58,211 nt of DNA, from positions 1 through 58,211 of the forward strand of contig NZ_JARHUG010000025.1 of the NCBI RefSeq assembly GCF_029223185.1, in the 5' to 3' direction. The position numbers and the translations under genes are program-made. The DNA comes from Aliiglaciecola sp. CAU 1673 (GTDB taxonomy: Bacteria; Pseudomonadota; Gammaproteobacteria; Enterobacterales; Alteromonadaceae). The notes beneath the pieces were generated by a model. That model did not search any database. It had not been told where the DNA came from and worked only from the letters and a program-made list of their open reading frames with translations. Positions 1 through 8,736 of this stretch are shown here, in pieces. Every line of letters begins with the position of its first letter. The stretch's first letter is position 1.

Positions 1-123
1 ACCATTTCTAGTTCATATTGTTGGGGGGTTTTGTCTCTAAGCATGGTGAATCCATGTTGTTCACTATGCTCATTAGATCAAAGGCCTGGATCTGCGTCCA
101 GGCCTTTTTCAACAGTCTGAGGC
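1..123. repeat. Left copy of terminal inverted repeat (probable IS end)
   Basis: Bases 1-123 are the reverse complement of 58086-58208; I see one mismatch (position 29 against 58180). The unit holds an internal hairpin at 81-106 (arms AAGGCCTGGA and TCCAGGCCTT) followed by TTT. Its inner edge, read outward on the minus strand, is CAGACTGTTGAAAAAGG, which resembles the terminal inverted repeats of several IS families. No transposase is inside the window, so the family cannot be named. The copy directly abuts a terminator hairpin at 120-139. Inference: this is the end of a multicopy element where the contig breaks. Confidence 0.6.
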
Positions 124-147
124 ATCCTTCGGGATGCCTTTTTTTAT
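119..147 (+). terminator. Intrinsic terminator upstream of nlpI
   Basis: AGGCATCC and GGATGCCT pair around a TTCG-type loop and are followed by seven T residues: a classic rho-independent terminator on the plus strand. In many gammaproteobacteria pnp lies directly upstream of nlpI. Here the gene that this terminator served is missing because the repeat begins right before the hairpin. Confidence 0.8.
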
Positions 148-272
148 TCTATTTGTTACAACTGATTGAACGGGAGAAGCGTAAGCTTTTGCTTTCTGAT
201 AAAGTCAGCTCTCTCATGGAATGTGCAACCCAGATTGGTAATGTTTGCAGAGTAGGTCGAGCCATTTTGAGT

Positions 273-1172
273 ATGAATAGGTTGAAACTGTCGTTGGTAC
301 CGCTGCTGGCCCTGCTTGCCAGTGGTTGCAGTACCTTACCCGATAATCAGTACGGGCAGGCGCAAATGGGTAATCTGATTCTGGTTGAGCCCCTGGCGGC
401 GAATATGCGCAGCCAAATGGCGCTGGCCAGATATAATCAGATCCTTGGGCAGGTTGAAATGAGTGATGGCCAGCGTGCTGAGCTTTTATATCAGCGCGGC
501 ATGCTCTATGACAGTGTGGGTCTCTCGGGTCTTGCCCAGTTTGATTTCTCCACCGCCCTCAAACTCAAGCCCAATATGGCAGAAGCCTACAATTTTATTG
601 GTATTCACCATACCCAGAATATGGAATTTATCCAGGCTTATGAAGCCTTCGATGCCACTCTGGAAATCGACCCCAACCATGAGTTCGCCTTTTTAAATCG
701 CGGCATTGCCTTGTACTACGGCGGTCGCCCCGAGCTTGCCATTGACGATCTCAATCGTTTCTATGCCAAGGACGAAACCGATCCATACCGCGTGCTTTGG
801 ACCTATATCGCCGAGTATGAAGTAAGCGATGCGCAGGCACAGAGCAATCTACGGCAAAGCCGTTCCAAACTCAGTGATCGTAACTGGGCCACCCTATTGG
901 TAGATTTTTACCTGGGTGATTTGTCCGAACAGCAGCTCTTGGCTTCGCTGCTGTTGGATGTGCGTAATCAGCAAGAACTGGCTAACCGCCTTTGCGAAGC
1001 GTACTTCTACCTGGGTAAATACTATGGAGAGCGCGGTAACAGAGGTAAGGCATCCAACTATTTCAAGCTGGCCCTTTCTACCAATGTCTATGAATTTGTC
1101 GAGCATCGTTACGCCAGACTCGAATTGGATCTGCTGCGTGAAGAGGCGCTGATGAATAGCAAAATCCAATGA
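273..1172 (+). CDS. nlpI: NlpI, TPR-repeat outer-membrane lipoprotein
   Basis: The 299-residue product matches NlpI, usually about 294 residues: a lipoprotein adaptor that recruits the protease Prc and peptidoglycan hydrolases such as MepS at the outer membrane. Start at 273 gives an N-terminus with a lipobox (LLASGC, lipidated Cys19, Ser at +2, which favours outer-membrane sorting). An upstream in-frame extension to base 18 is open but would bury the signal peptide. TPR-type helices span roughly residues 60-200 (motifs such as YNFIGIHHTQ and AFLNRGIALYYGG). The stop overlaps the next start by 4 bases (ATGA), implying translational coupling to the Sel1-repeat metallopeptidase-like gene. The usual upstream neighbour pnp is absent because the contig ends. 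Confidence 0.93.
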   Translation: MNRLKLSLVPLLALLASGCSTLPDNQYGQAQMGNLILVEPLAANMRSQMALARYNQILGQVEMSDGQRAELLYQRGMLYDSVGLSGLAQFDFSTALKLKPNMAEAYNFIGIHHTQNMEFIQAYEAFDATLEIDPNHEFAFLNRGIALYYGGRPELAIDDLNRFYAKDETDPYRVLWTYIAEYEVSDAQAQSNLRQSRSKLSDRNWATLLVDFYLGDLSEQQLLASLLLDVRNQQELANRLCEAYFYLGKYYGERGNRGKASNYFKLALSTNVYEFVEHRYARLELDLLREEALMNSKIQ

Positions 1173-2680
1173 AAAGCCTGAAGACATTGCTGGTGGCAGT
1201 GCTGATAGCGCTGGGGGCATTTATTCCCTTTACCAGCAGCAGTCGCGATCAGGCCTACTTACTGTCGGTGCAAGAGCAGGGCAGGCCTTATGCCCTGTAT
1301 TTGGCGGTACAAGGCGGTTCCGAGGAAGCACTGCGCCAGTTGAGTGACTACGCCAGTCAAAGCAATGATCCCTATTGGTTGCAACAGGCGGCTTTGCTCG
1401 GGGATGCCGAGGCTTACTATTCCCTGGCCATGCAGGAAGATAACGAGAGCAAACAACAGCGGATCATGAGTCGTGCCGCAGAGGCCGGTCACGCCAAAGC
1501 GCAGTACGAACTGGCTTTATTAAGTGACGATCTCAATCGGCGAATCAAATGGTTGCAACAATCCGCTGAGCAAGACTATCTGCCGGCGGTGATTGCGCTT
1601 TATCAGTGGTATTTGGCAGACTTGCAGCCAGAGGCTGCACAGCCCTGGCTTGAAAAGGCCGCTCAGTCAGATGGTCCCAGTGCCTTGCTGTTAGCCCGGA
1701 CTTTATGGCGCCAGGGCGAGTATGAGCAGGCCAAACAATACTTTGAGCGGGCCGACGAGTTGAAAGTACCTCAGGCCGGGGATTATCTGAAACTGATCTC
1801 GCAAAACTGGCGTAATCAAGCAGTGAACAAAGTGAACATTGCAGCGGTGAATAACACACAGCAATGTGCCATCAAGATCCAGCCATTGGCGCTGTCGTTG
1901 GAAAATCTTATTCAATATAAGCAGCTTGCCAGCAATTTTAAGCAGGATAAACGTCTGCAGGATTTACCCATCTGTTTGGGCACGCCGCTGTGGCTTAAAC
2001 CTGATACCTTAGCTTGCAGTGATAACTGGCAGGGCTCGCGTCGCTTGGGCTGTGACGCATCGAAGCTGGATTCACTGCCACTGGATGCCGATTTTACCCA
2101 TGTGCTGGTGCTGGCCGAACTGGGTAAAGCCAACGTCAATAATGGCATTATGTATTTGGATTTGGGCGATACCTACTCGGTGTTTGTACACGAGTTGGCC
2201 CACTTTTCCGGGTTTGTGGATGAATATCCCTTGTCGAGCGAGATGGCCGAACAGGTATGTCAGCCTCATCACCCGGCGCCTAATCTGGTATTTGTCGAAG
2301 GAGATGAGGTAATGACGGCCGCCTCAGAGAAATGGGGCGAGGCGCAGCAAGGGTGGAAACTGGCCAGGGCACGCACCTGTAATAACCATGCGATGCAGGC
2401 CTATAAGGCCAGTGACAGTCTGACCTTTATGGAATATCACGATCAGGAGTATATTCCCGAGTTGTATCTGGCCCTGTGGAAGGCCAGTCTCGAGCAACAA
2501 GAAACCTTATTGCCGGCCTATATCAATATTGCCCAAGCCTTGGAAGAAAGAGGGCGCCTTGATGCAGCGCAGCGCTGGTGGCAGCGTCATGCCCGCTATC
2601 AATACAATATTTACGGACCTTATCCACAGGTGGTTGGTAGCGCTGCACCAACTACCACCACTGAGCTTGTCTCCCAGTAA
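1169..2680 (+). CDS. Exported Sel1/TPR-like repeat protein with M64-like metallopeptidase motif
   Basis: 503 residues. An N-terminal hydrophobic segment (residues 4-22) looks like a signal peptide or anchor. Residues about 60-210 contain Sel1/TPR-type helical repeats (for example AEAGHAKAQYELALLS). The C-terminal half carries HELAH at 341-345 followed by GFVDEY at 348-353. HExxH followed by a DEY sequence is the metal-binding signature of M64 (IgA-peptidase-like) enzymes, so a zinc-dependent periplasmic peptidase is plausible. The gene overlaps nlpI by 4 bases. Because NlpI is a scaffold for envelope proteases, the linkage suggests a role in envelope protein or peptidoglycan turnover. I do not recognise the full architecture; the peptidase assignment rests on the motif alone. 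Confidence 0.7.
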   Translation: MKSLKTLLVAVLIALGAFIPFTSSSRDQAYLLSVQEQGRPYALYLAVQGGSEEALRQLSDYASQSNDPYWLQQAALLGDAEAYYSLAMQEDNESKQQRIMSRAAEAGHAKAQYELALLSDDLNRRIKWLQQSAEQDYLPAVIALYQWYLADLQPEAAQPWLEKAAQSDGPSALLLARTLWRQGEYEQAKQYFERADELKVPQAGDYLKLISQNWRNQAVNKVNIAAVNNTQQCAIKIQPLALSLENLIQYKQLASNFKQDKRLQDLPICLGTPLWLKPDTLACSDNWQGSRRLGCDASKLDSLPLDADFTHVLVLAELGKANVNNGIMYLDLGDTYSVFVHELAHFSGFVDEYPLSSEMAEQVCQPHHPAPNLVFVEGDEVMTAASEKWGEAQQGWKLARARTCNNHAMQAYKASDSLTFMEYHDQEYIPELYLALWKASLEQQETLLPAYINIAQALEERGRLDAAQRWWQRHARYQYNIYGPYPQVVGSAAPTTTTELVSQ

Positions 2681-2695
2681 GGCGTCTTTCGCTGC

Positions 2696-3943
2696 ATGCC
2701 TACCTTATTTGTTATCGGCTATGTATGGCCTGAGCCAAATTCATCGGCGGCGGGCAGTCGCATGGTGCAGCTACTCAGGTTATTCAAAGACGCCGGCTAC
2801 CGGATCATCTATGGCTCTGCGGCCGAGCCTAGCCAGCACGCTATTGAACTCAGCAGCATCGGCGTGGAGGCGGTCACTCTGGTGCTCAATTGCAGCAGTT
2901 TCGATGATTATATTCGCCATCTGCAGCCGGATGTGGTGATGTTCGACCGATTTATGATGGAAGAACAGTTTGGTTGGCGGGTAGAGACCCATTGTCCGAA
3001 TGCCCTGAGAGTCCTGGACAGCGAGGATTTACACAGCCTGCGCCATGCCAGGCATGTGGCGTTTAAAGCCGGGGAGCCTGTCAGCAATCAGTATCTGCAC
3101 AATGAACTGGCCAAGCGCGAGGTAGCCGCCATCTTACGCTGCGATCTCAGCCTGATGATCTCTGAAGCCGAGATAGCGTTACTGACCAATCATTTCAAGG
3201 TTGAGTCTGCTTTGCTGCATTACACCCCCTTTATGCTGGATGCTGACCAACACCCTGACGTTTTGACCTTTGCTCAGCGGCAGCACTTTGTCAGCATTGG
3301 CAATTTCAGGCATGCTCCCAACTGGGATGCCGTCCTCTATTTAAAAGAGTCTATCTGGCCTTTAATTCGCGCGCGCTTGCCTGACGCACAGCTACATATC
3401 TATGGGGCTTATCCACCGCCTAAAGCCACCTTGCTACATAATGAGCGCCAGGGCTTCTTGGTAAAGGGCTGGGCCGAAAATGCCCTGGCGGTGGTGGGGA
3501 ATGCCCGCGTGCTGCTGGCGCCACTACGCTTTGGCGCCGGGCTCAAAGGCAAGCTCATAGATGCCGCCCTTTGCCACACGCCTGCGGTGACAACCACTAT
3601 CGGCGCTGAAGGACTCTATGCTGAACTGCCAAGTGGCCTTGTGGTGACAGACGAGCCACAGGCCTTTGCTCAAGCGGCCGTGAATTTATATACAGATGCC
3701 GGGCAATGGCAAAAGCACAGCAATAACGCCGCGCAGCTGATTGCTAGTCGGTTCAATGCTGCACAACATGGTCCATGCTTACTAGAGCGTATTGAGACCT
3801 TAAAGGCGGGCTTGGATCAACACCGTCTGGATAATTTCCATGGCGCCATGCTGCGTCATCATCGACTAAAAAGCACGCAGTATATGGCCCAGTGGATAGA
3901 AGCAAAAAACAAGTTAAAGGCCTCGGATGAAAATCAAAACTGA
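2696..3943 (+). CDS. Glycosyltransferase, GT4-like (group 1)
   Basis: 415 residues with the GT-B two-domain pattern. The N-terminal acceptor domain starts with FVIGYVWPEPNSSAAGSR, and the C-terminal half has donor-side motifs: GNFRHAPNWDAV near 200, LHIYGAYPP near 240, and APLRFGAGLKGKLIDA near 280, typical of GT4-type enzymes using nucleotide-sugar donors. No signal peptide is visible, so it is probably cytosolic. It starts 15 bases after the metallopeptidase-like gene, on the same strand, so it is likely cotranscribed with it and nlpI. Substrate unknown; a surface glycan or protein glycosylation role is inference. Confidence 0.8.
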   Translation: MPTLFVIGYVWPEPNSSAAGSRMVQLLRLFKDAGYRIIYGSAAEPSQHAIELSSIGVEAVTLVLNCSSFDDYIRHLQPDVVMFDRFMMEEQFGWRVETHCPNALRVLDSEDLHSLRHARHVAFKAGEPVSNQYLHNELAKREVAAILRCDLSLMISEAEIALLTNHFKVESALLHYTPFMLDADQHPDVLTFAQRQHFVSIGNFRHAPNWDAVLYLKESIWPLIRARLPDAQLHIYGAYPPPKATLLHNERQGFLVKGWAENALAVVGNARVLLAPLRFGAGLKGKLIDAALCHTPAVTTTIGAEGLYAELPSGLVVTDEPQAFAQAAVNLYTDAGQWQKHSNNAAQLIASRFNAAQHGPCLLERIETLKAGLDQHRLDNFHGAMLRHHRLKSTQYMAQWIEAKNKLKASDENQN

Positions 3944-3976
3944 TATCCTTTGGGAGCGGAAAAAGTAGAAGGGGAA

Positions 3977-4609
3977 ATGGTGGATACTAGAAAATGGATC
4001 GAGGTTATCCTGATGCCACTGGCAGTGGCACTTGTGGGGATATTAGGTACCTATCTCGTTACCGAGCAGCAGGACAGAACTAGCGCAACACTGGCCAATT
4101 CAGATCGGCAGATAAAGATCTTAGAAATCTTTGCTGACAAGGTTACCAGTAGCGATGATAAAGAACGTCTCCTTGCCATCAACTTGCTGGGGGCGCTGGA
4201 CAATGAGCTCGCCGAAAAACTGGCGCAGGCCGTGGTAGATAGCGAGCCTGGGCAAACCCAGGTAAAGCAGGCCGCCATGCGCCTGGCGGCACTGGCGAAG
4301 GCAAGGCAGGCCCACATCCCAATTGTTTATCTGCATATTTCATCCGATGCTCTGACCCAGGAAGCCAAGGAGGTTGAAACTTCGCTAAGCGCTTTGGGCT
4401 GGCATGTTGAAGGGGTAGAAAGCCTTCAGCACAAAGGATTGTCTCACTCAGAATTGCGATACTTTCATGCCGAGGAAAAACAACAGGCCGAAGCGGCCGT
4501 TAAACAGTTGGCAGAAAAAGGCATTAAGCTGAGTTTACGCTTCGTACCTGGTGATAAGCGCACCGCTGAAGTCGGTGCCAGTCATTTTGAAGTCTGGCTT
4601 ATCGAGTAA
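3977..4609 (+). CDS. Membrane-anchored protein of unknown function
   Basis: 210 residues from the ATG at 3977, which has a purine-rich ribosome site (AGAAGGGG) just upstream; a TTG start at 3950 is also open. One transmembrane segment near the N-terminus (about residues 8-27, VILMPLAVALVGILGTYLV) is followed by an alpha-helical Ala/Leu-rich stretch and a C-terminal alpha/beta part (about 115-210) resembling the LytR-C or SPOR kind of small fold. I cannot name the family. It lies 33 bases downstream of the glycosyltransferase and is probably the last gene of that run. Confidence 0.6.
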   Translation: MVDTRKWIEVILMPLAVALVGILGTYLVTEQQDRTSATLANSDRQIKILEIFADKVTSSDDKERLLAINLLGALDNELAEKLAQAVVDSEPGQTQVKQAAMRLAALAKARQAHIPIVYLHISSDALTQEAKEVETSLSALGWHVEGVESLQHKGLSHSELRYFHAEEKQQAEAAVKQLAEKGIKLSLRFVPGDKRTAEVGASHFEVWLIE

Positions 4610-4769
4610 ACCCTTTGCGGGTGTTACTTGGATTGGGCTCAGCCTCACCCGACTCTCGACCCAATCGGATAGGTTGCTCAGTGCCACAAGCACCGGCGGC
4701 AATACAGGGCAGCGGTTTATAGGTCCGTGTGGATTGACTCGTTAGGTATCACGGTAGGCACCGCATTAC

Positions 4770-5237
4770 TTAGCCTGATGCCGTTTTTTCGATGATTACT
4801 GAGATAACCGCGGCGGTGATAAAAAGAAAAATACAGCTAATCAAGATATAGAACATCCACTTCATCAAGGCCGGTATTCTCTTTTTAAACAGCACCGCTA
4901 AAGCGACTGGAATAGCCGCAGCCAAGAGGAAATACCAGTTCGGAAGTTTGTCCAGGCCGAGCGATGGCCCCACCACTTCCCCTAAGGTCAATAACAGAAT
5001 CGTGCATACCAGCCAGAATCCAAAAAACGAGTAGACGGGGTGAAGAAACAGGCCCGTGACTATCGCCATCAGCTGACTGCCTGCACTTCCACCACCACCC
5101 ACGCCATGAACAACACCCTGACCGGCACATCGATCACACCGGTGCATGCCCATACCCGCACCAACCTTGTTTGGATCGTATGCATTAAGGAGGGATACGA
5201 CCCGGCCTGTACCGTTACATTTCGGACACTGTGCCAT
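4770..5237 (-). CDS. Membrane protein with DnaJ-type zinc-ribbon N-terminus
   Basis: 155 residues. The N-terminus has CPKCNGTGRV and CDRCAGQGVV, two CxxCxGxG knuckles like those of the DnaJ cysteine-rich domain, followed by a glycine-rich linker. Three to four hydrophobic segments cover about residues 60-150. The chosen ATG at 5237 has GGGAG six bases upstream; an ATG nine codons earlier lacks a site. Only one pair of CxxC knuckles is present, against four in DnaJ. Function unknown; it could recognise unfolded or zinc-dependent partners at the membrane. Convergent to the preceding genes. Confidence 0.65.
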   Translation of the reverse strand: MAQCPKCNGTGRVVSLLNAYDPNKVGAGMGMHRCDRCAGQGVVHGVGGGGSAGSQLMAIVTGLFLHPVYSFFGFWLVCTILLLTLGEVVGPSLGLDKLPNWYFLLAAAIPVALAVLFKKRIPALMKWMFYILISCIFLFITAAVISVIIEKTASG

Positions 5238-5802
5238 CGTCATCTCCCGCGATCGTTTTCGCACAACACCTAACAGCTAATTATACTGTACCTTGCAATT
5301 TAGATTACCTTGTAAGGTTGAAAAGTCTAATGTCCGGGATTCGCACCTCCCAGTCCTGTATATGCCATCAAAGGCCTGTTTCTAGCAGGTTATCTTAAAA
5401 AGTTTCGGCAGAGCTGTGCGCGAGCAGAGGTGCTGCCTTTCTCACGCTTTATTTGTACTCCAGTTTACAGCTATAAAGCTGCCTGTCAGATTGGCGCCAC
5501 CACCCATTACTTCACCCGCGCAGTGCAGCAAGCGTTGTTAAATTGGCCTGGTTGCCAGGCTCTCAAAAGAGCGCCAATGGATTTGTGCTTCATGCCGCCA
5601 TGGCCCTTGTCCGCTCTGATCTCAGCACTCCCGAAAATTTTGCATTTTTTCCCCATATTTCAATCACTTTTCCAACAGCTCCGCGCACTTTGTGCTAGAC
5701 ATATAAATCGCGATTAGCACAATCGCTAAAATTGATTCGCTGGCGCATAAAACATAGATTACCTTCGTCAGCAATCTCACATTCCATCCTTCGGAGCTCC
5801 CT
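5238..5802. other. Intergenic region without a convincing gene
   Basis: About 560 bases between the divergent Zn-ribbon gene and the chemoreceptor gene. Short open frames here have no ribosome sites or recognisable products. No tRNA cloverleaf or strong terminator was seen. The part near 5700-5790 is AT-rich and probably holds the chemoreceptor promoter; I could not fit a sigma-28 consensus with correct spacing. Confidence 0.5.
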
Positions 5803-7452
5803 ATGCAAGATGTCTTTTCGAACTGGACCGTTAAAATGCGTCTGTTTGTTGGTTTTGGGTTGGTATTGGCAATACTGGTAGTGCTGGTGGCGATTGGTAT
5901 CAGCAATGTGAACTACATTGACAACATGCTGCGCCAAATCACCGAAAAGAACGCGGTAATGCAACGCTACGCCATCAACTTTCGTGGCAGCGTGCATGAC
6001 AGGGCGATTGCCATTCGCGATCTGGTCATAGCGCCCGATGAAGCAGAAGTCCGAAAAAATCTGGATGAGATAGCACGCCTGGAAAAGTTTTATGCCGATT
6101 CTGCCGGGCCTTTGGACGCCATGATGGCGGGGGCGGATGTGTCTGCCAAAGAAAAAGAGATTCTCAGCAAAATCAAAACCATTGAACGCAATACACTGCC
6201 GATGATGAAGCAATTGGTGGAGTTGAAACGCCAGGGGCAACAGCAACAGGCAGAACAGCTGTTGCTCGGACAAGCCAGGAGCTCGTTTGTGGACTGGCTG
6301 GCGACCATTAACCAATTTATTGATTATCAGGAAGATAAGAATCAGGCGCTGACGGCCGATGTGCTTTCGGAAACCCGCGGCTTTTCACTCTTTATGTTGG
6401 CGTTAATGGCGGTGGCGCTATTGATTGGCGCCGTGATTGCGCTGGTCATCAGCCGTGGCTTGTATCGTTCCCTGGGGGCCGAGCCCGATGCGGTTAATCA
6501 AAGTCTTGGCCTGGTTGCCAAAGGTGATTTACGCGAGCCCATTGAGAGTCGCCACGAAAAAAGCGTGATGGGCTATTTGGCTGCCATGCAGCAGACCCTG
6601 AGTAAAATCGTTGCCAGCATCGACAAGGCCTCTGGTGATGTCAGTGCGCGCAGTCGTCAAGTGGCGGGTAACGCCGAGGATGTACTGAAGCTCTCTGCCC
6701 AGCAGCGTCAGTTTAGTCAGCAAGCCTCACAAAGCCTGCAGCGGGTGAGGGAAAGTATTTACAGCGTATCCGACTTACTTAAGCAAACCGTGGAAAACTC
6801 TGGCGCCACGGTGAAGTCGGTGCAAAGTGGGCGGCAAACCATTAATGAGACCGCAGCAGAGATCGAGAAGGTGTTTAAGACCCTGGGTAGTGCGGTGGAG
6901 CAAATTCGAAAGTTGCATCAGCGTACCGAGGCCATCAGTAATATCACCAATGTGATCAGCGGCATTTCCGAGCAAACTAACCTGTTGGCGCTGAATGCCG
7001 CCATCGAAGCCGCCAGAGCCGGCGAGTCAGGTCGGGGCTTTGCAGTGGTGGCAGATGAGGTCCGTACGCTGGCTAAACGTACCGGTGAAGCCACCGATCA
7101 GATTGCCGGCTTACTGAATGAAGTACTGAGCCAGACCACCAGTTCCGTGCAGACCATGGAACAAACACTGCCGCAAATTGAACACAGCCTTGAGCTGGGC
7201 AATCGCTCCCGCGATTTGCTTTCAGATATTGAACGCCACGCCAACGATTCACAACATCGGGTGATGGATGTGGTGTCTGTCTCGGATGAACAGGTTGCAG
7301 AGGTCAAACAGCTTTTGGAACAGATGGATAACCTGGCACAACTGGTGGAGCGCTCTCGTACGGCCCTGGAGGAAAACAAACAGGCTGTGCAAGCTTTGGA
7401 TAAATTATCCGATGAGCTTGAGCAGCAGGTTGGTTACTTTAAATTGAGTTGA
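5803..7452 (+). CDS. Methyl-accepting chemotaxis protein (4HB-HAMP-signal)
   Basis: 549 residues. TM1 lies at about 14-34, a periplasmic four-helix-bundle sensor at about 40-190, TM2 at about 193-215, HAMP at about 215-265, then the cytoplasmic coiled coil. The conserved hairpin tip [20 protein letters not shown] begins near residue 389 and continues into [15 protein letters not shown]. It relays ligand sensing to CheA/CheW at the cell pole. No C-terminal pentapeptide for CheR/CheB docking is visible (it ends GYFKLS). The ligand cannot be deduced. A ribosome site (GGAG) precedes the ATG. Confidence 0.93.
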   Translation: MQDVFSNWTVKMRLFVGFGLVLAILVVLVAIGISNVNYIDNMLRQITEKNAVMQRYAINFRGSVHDRAIAIRDLVIAPDEAEVRKNLDEIARLEKFYADSAGPLDAMMAGADVSAKEKEILSKIKTIERNTLPMMKQLVELKRQGQQQQAEQLLLGQARSSFVDWLATINQFIDYQEDKNQALTADVLSETRGFSLFMLALMAVALLIGAVIALVISRGLYRSLGAEPDAVNQSLGLVAKGDLREPIESRHEKSVMGYLAAMQQTLSKIVASIDKASGDVSARSRQVAGNAEDVLKLSAQQRQFSQQASQSLQRVRESIYSVSDLLKQTVENSGATVKSVQSGRQTINETAAEIEKVFKTLGSAVEQIRKLHQRTEAISNITNVISGISEQTNLLALNAAIEAARAGESGRGFAVVADEVRTLAKRTGEATDQIAGLLNEVLSQTTSSVQTMEQTLPQIEHSLELGNRSRDLLSDIERHANDSQHRVMDVVSVSDEQVAEVKQLLEQMDNLAQLVERSRTALEENKQAVQALDKLSDELEQQVGYFKLS

Positions 7453-7456
7453 TCCA

Positions 7457-7490
7457 GAATCAGGCCGAGGCGACATGCTTCGGCCTGATA
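7457..7490. terminator. Hairpin between convergent genes
   Basis: ATCAGGCCGA and TCGGCCTGAT pair over an 11-base loop, between the chemoreceptor stop and the 3' end of sprT. There is no long T tract, so termination efficiency is uncertain; the position between convergent genes fits a bidirectional terminator. Confidence 0.55.
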
Positions 7491-7531
7491 ATGCATGCAA
7501 AACGTTACTGTCTACGAATAAACAAACCTGT

Positions 7532-8047
7532 TCAGGCGGCGACAAGTGATTCCCGGCAACTGCGGCAAATATAGCGGGTGCCTTTGAGTACCTTGTTGTG
7601 GCGGCGAACCGATAACGATACCGGCCCACAGCCGCAGCGATAAACAAACTGCCTGCCTTGCACTTTGCTCACATCCATTTGATGGGTGGCTTTACCCGGT
7701 AGGTTAAAAATACCCTGCATCAAGGCCTTCCACTCGGGCCCATGAGGTAAAATCGGCCGAAAACGGCTGCCCCTTCCGTAGAGTTGAAACACCAGCAAAT
7801 GACAAAGCTCATGGGGGATCACATCATTTAAAAAACACGCCAGGTTATCGGCCATCAATACCGGATTCAGGCGAATTTCATGCCGCTGCAACCTGGCGCT
7901 GCCGGCAATTTTTCCGCGTTGATTAAACGATAGCGTTGGCTTTGCAATGGTACGGTCAAGATAGTGCCCGGCTGCCTGTAAGCATTCATCCAACCGAGCG
8001 TGAACTTGTTGGATGATATCGGGGCTGATAGATGAGTGGTTTTGCAT
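7532..8047 (-). CDS. sprT: SprT family zinc metalloprotein
   Basis: 171 residues, close to E. coli SprT (165). It has the SprT-like core with HELCH (residues 80-84), a third ligand region around HGPEW, and a C-terminal zinc ribbon (YRCGCG ... YICRSC). The family is related to the DNA-protein crosslink protease Spartan; the bacterial role is poorly defined. The gene is monocistronic here and convergent with the chemoreceptor gene. Confidence 0.9.
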   Translation of the reverse strand: MQNHSSISPDIIQQVHARLDECLQAAGHYLDRTIAKPTLSFNQRGKIAGSARLQRHEIRLNPVLMADNLACFLNDVIPHELCHLLVFQLYGRGSRFRPILPHGPEWKALMQGIFNLPGKATHQMDVSKVQGRQFVYRCGCGPVSLSVRRHNKVLKGTRYICRSCRESLVAA

Positions 8048-8167
8048 CGGCGCAGACTAGCGAAAAATGCAGCAGTTGTCACTGCTGTAAGTCCTTTGGT
8101 TTTTGAGGAAGAAGCATGCTTTGAGGCTTGGTATACACTGTTAAAAAAGGCTTGAGTACCAGGGATC

Positions 8168-8662
8168 ATGACTATCTTTCATAACAAGCAAACCAGTGCC
8201 GCATTATTAGAACGTTGGGCGGCGCAAAAATGGGGGCCGGACAGCCAGGACAGCAGCGATGTTAATCAACGGCGTTATCTGCTGATCTACGATATCTATA
8301 TCAAAGCCAGCAGCTATTCCATTATCAATAAAGTGGCCTTTTGGCTGGCCATTATTGGCGGGATGGCGGTGTTGATTTGGCCTTCATTAGCGGTTCTTGC
8401 AGAAGATTTCGGTTGGCAGATGGCCTTTTTGCAATCGGCCATGGTGCAAACTACGGTGACTGGATTGGCGGTGCTGATGTTTGGTTTGTACAGCCATTAC
8501 AAAAAACGTCAGTCAGCTGCGGAAAACCTGATGCGCCAGTTGATATATGGCGACTATCAGTCGCAGGAAGCTCTGGAGCAGGTGCTAACAGAGATGGAAC
8601 GCCTGGATGGCGGCTTTGGCTTTGCGCAGCATATAACGACTAAAGACAAAGAAAAGCCTTGA
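8168..8662 (+). CDS. Two-TM membrane protein of unknown function
   Basis: 164 residues: a soluble N-terminal part (about 1-55), two hydrophobic segments (about 60-80 and 90-115), then a charged C-terminal helix. The layout recalls small SLATT or DUF4231-type two-TM proteins, but I cannot assign it. It is followed by another unknown gene on the same strand. Confidence 0.6.
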   Translation: MTIFHNKQTSAALLERWAAQKWGPDSQDSSDVNQRRYLLIYDIYIKASSYSIINKVAFWLAIIGGMAVLIWPSLAVLAEDFGWQMAFLQSAMVQTTVTGLAVLMFGLYSHYKKRQSAAENLMRQLIYGDYQSQEALEQVLTEMERLDGGFGFAQHITTKDKEKP

Positions 8663-8736
8663 GGCGAATTTGCCTGTCTCCCGACTCAGCGTCTATTAAT
8701 AAAAGTGATCGCTGTTTGATTGATGGAGTGCAGTTT

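Noticed and set aside
1-123. Group II intron boundary behind a terminator
   Set aside because: The junction lacks the GTGYG 5' signature and no domain V-like end is visible, so an IS end is the simpler view.
18-272. N-terminal extension of the nlpI frame
   Set aside because: It crosses two hairpins and the repeated element, and would place residues ahead of the lipoprotein signal peptide.
5285-5430. Possible tRNA-like element (a GGGATTCGCACC-type stretch)
   Set aside because: No acceptor stem pairing or anticodon arm could be built.
5695-6315. 206-codon frame opposite the chemoreceptor gene
   Set aside because: Antisense shadow of the chemoreceptor coding region with no supporting signals.
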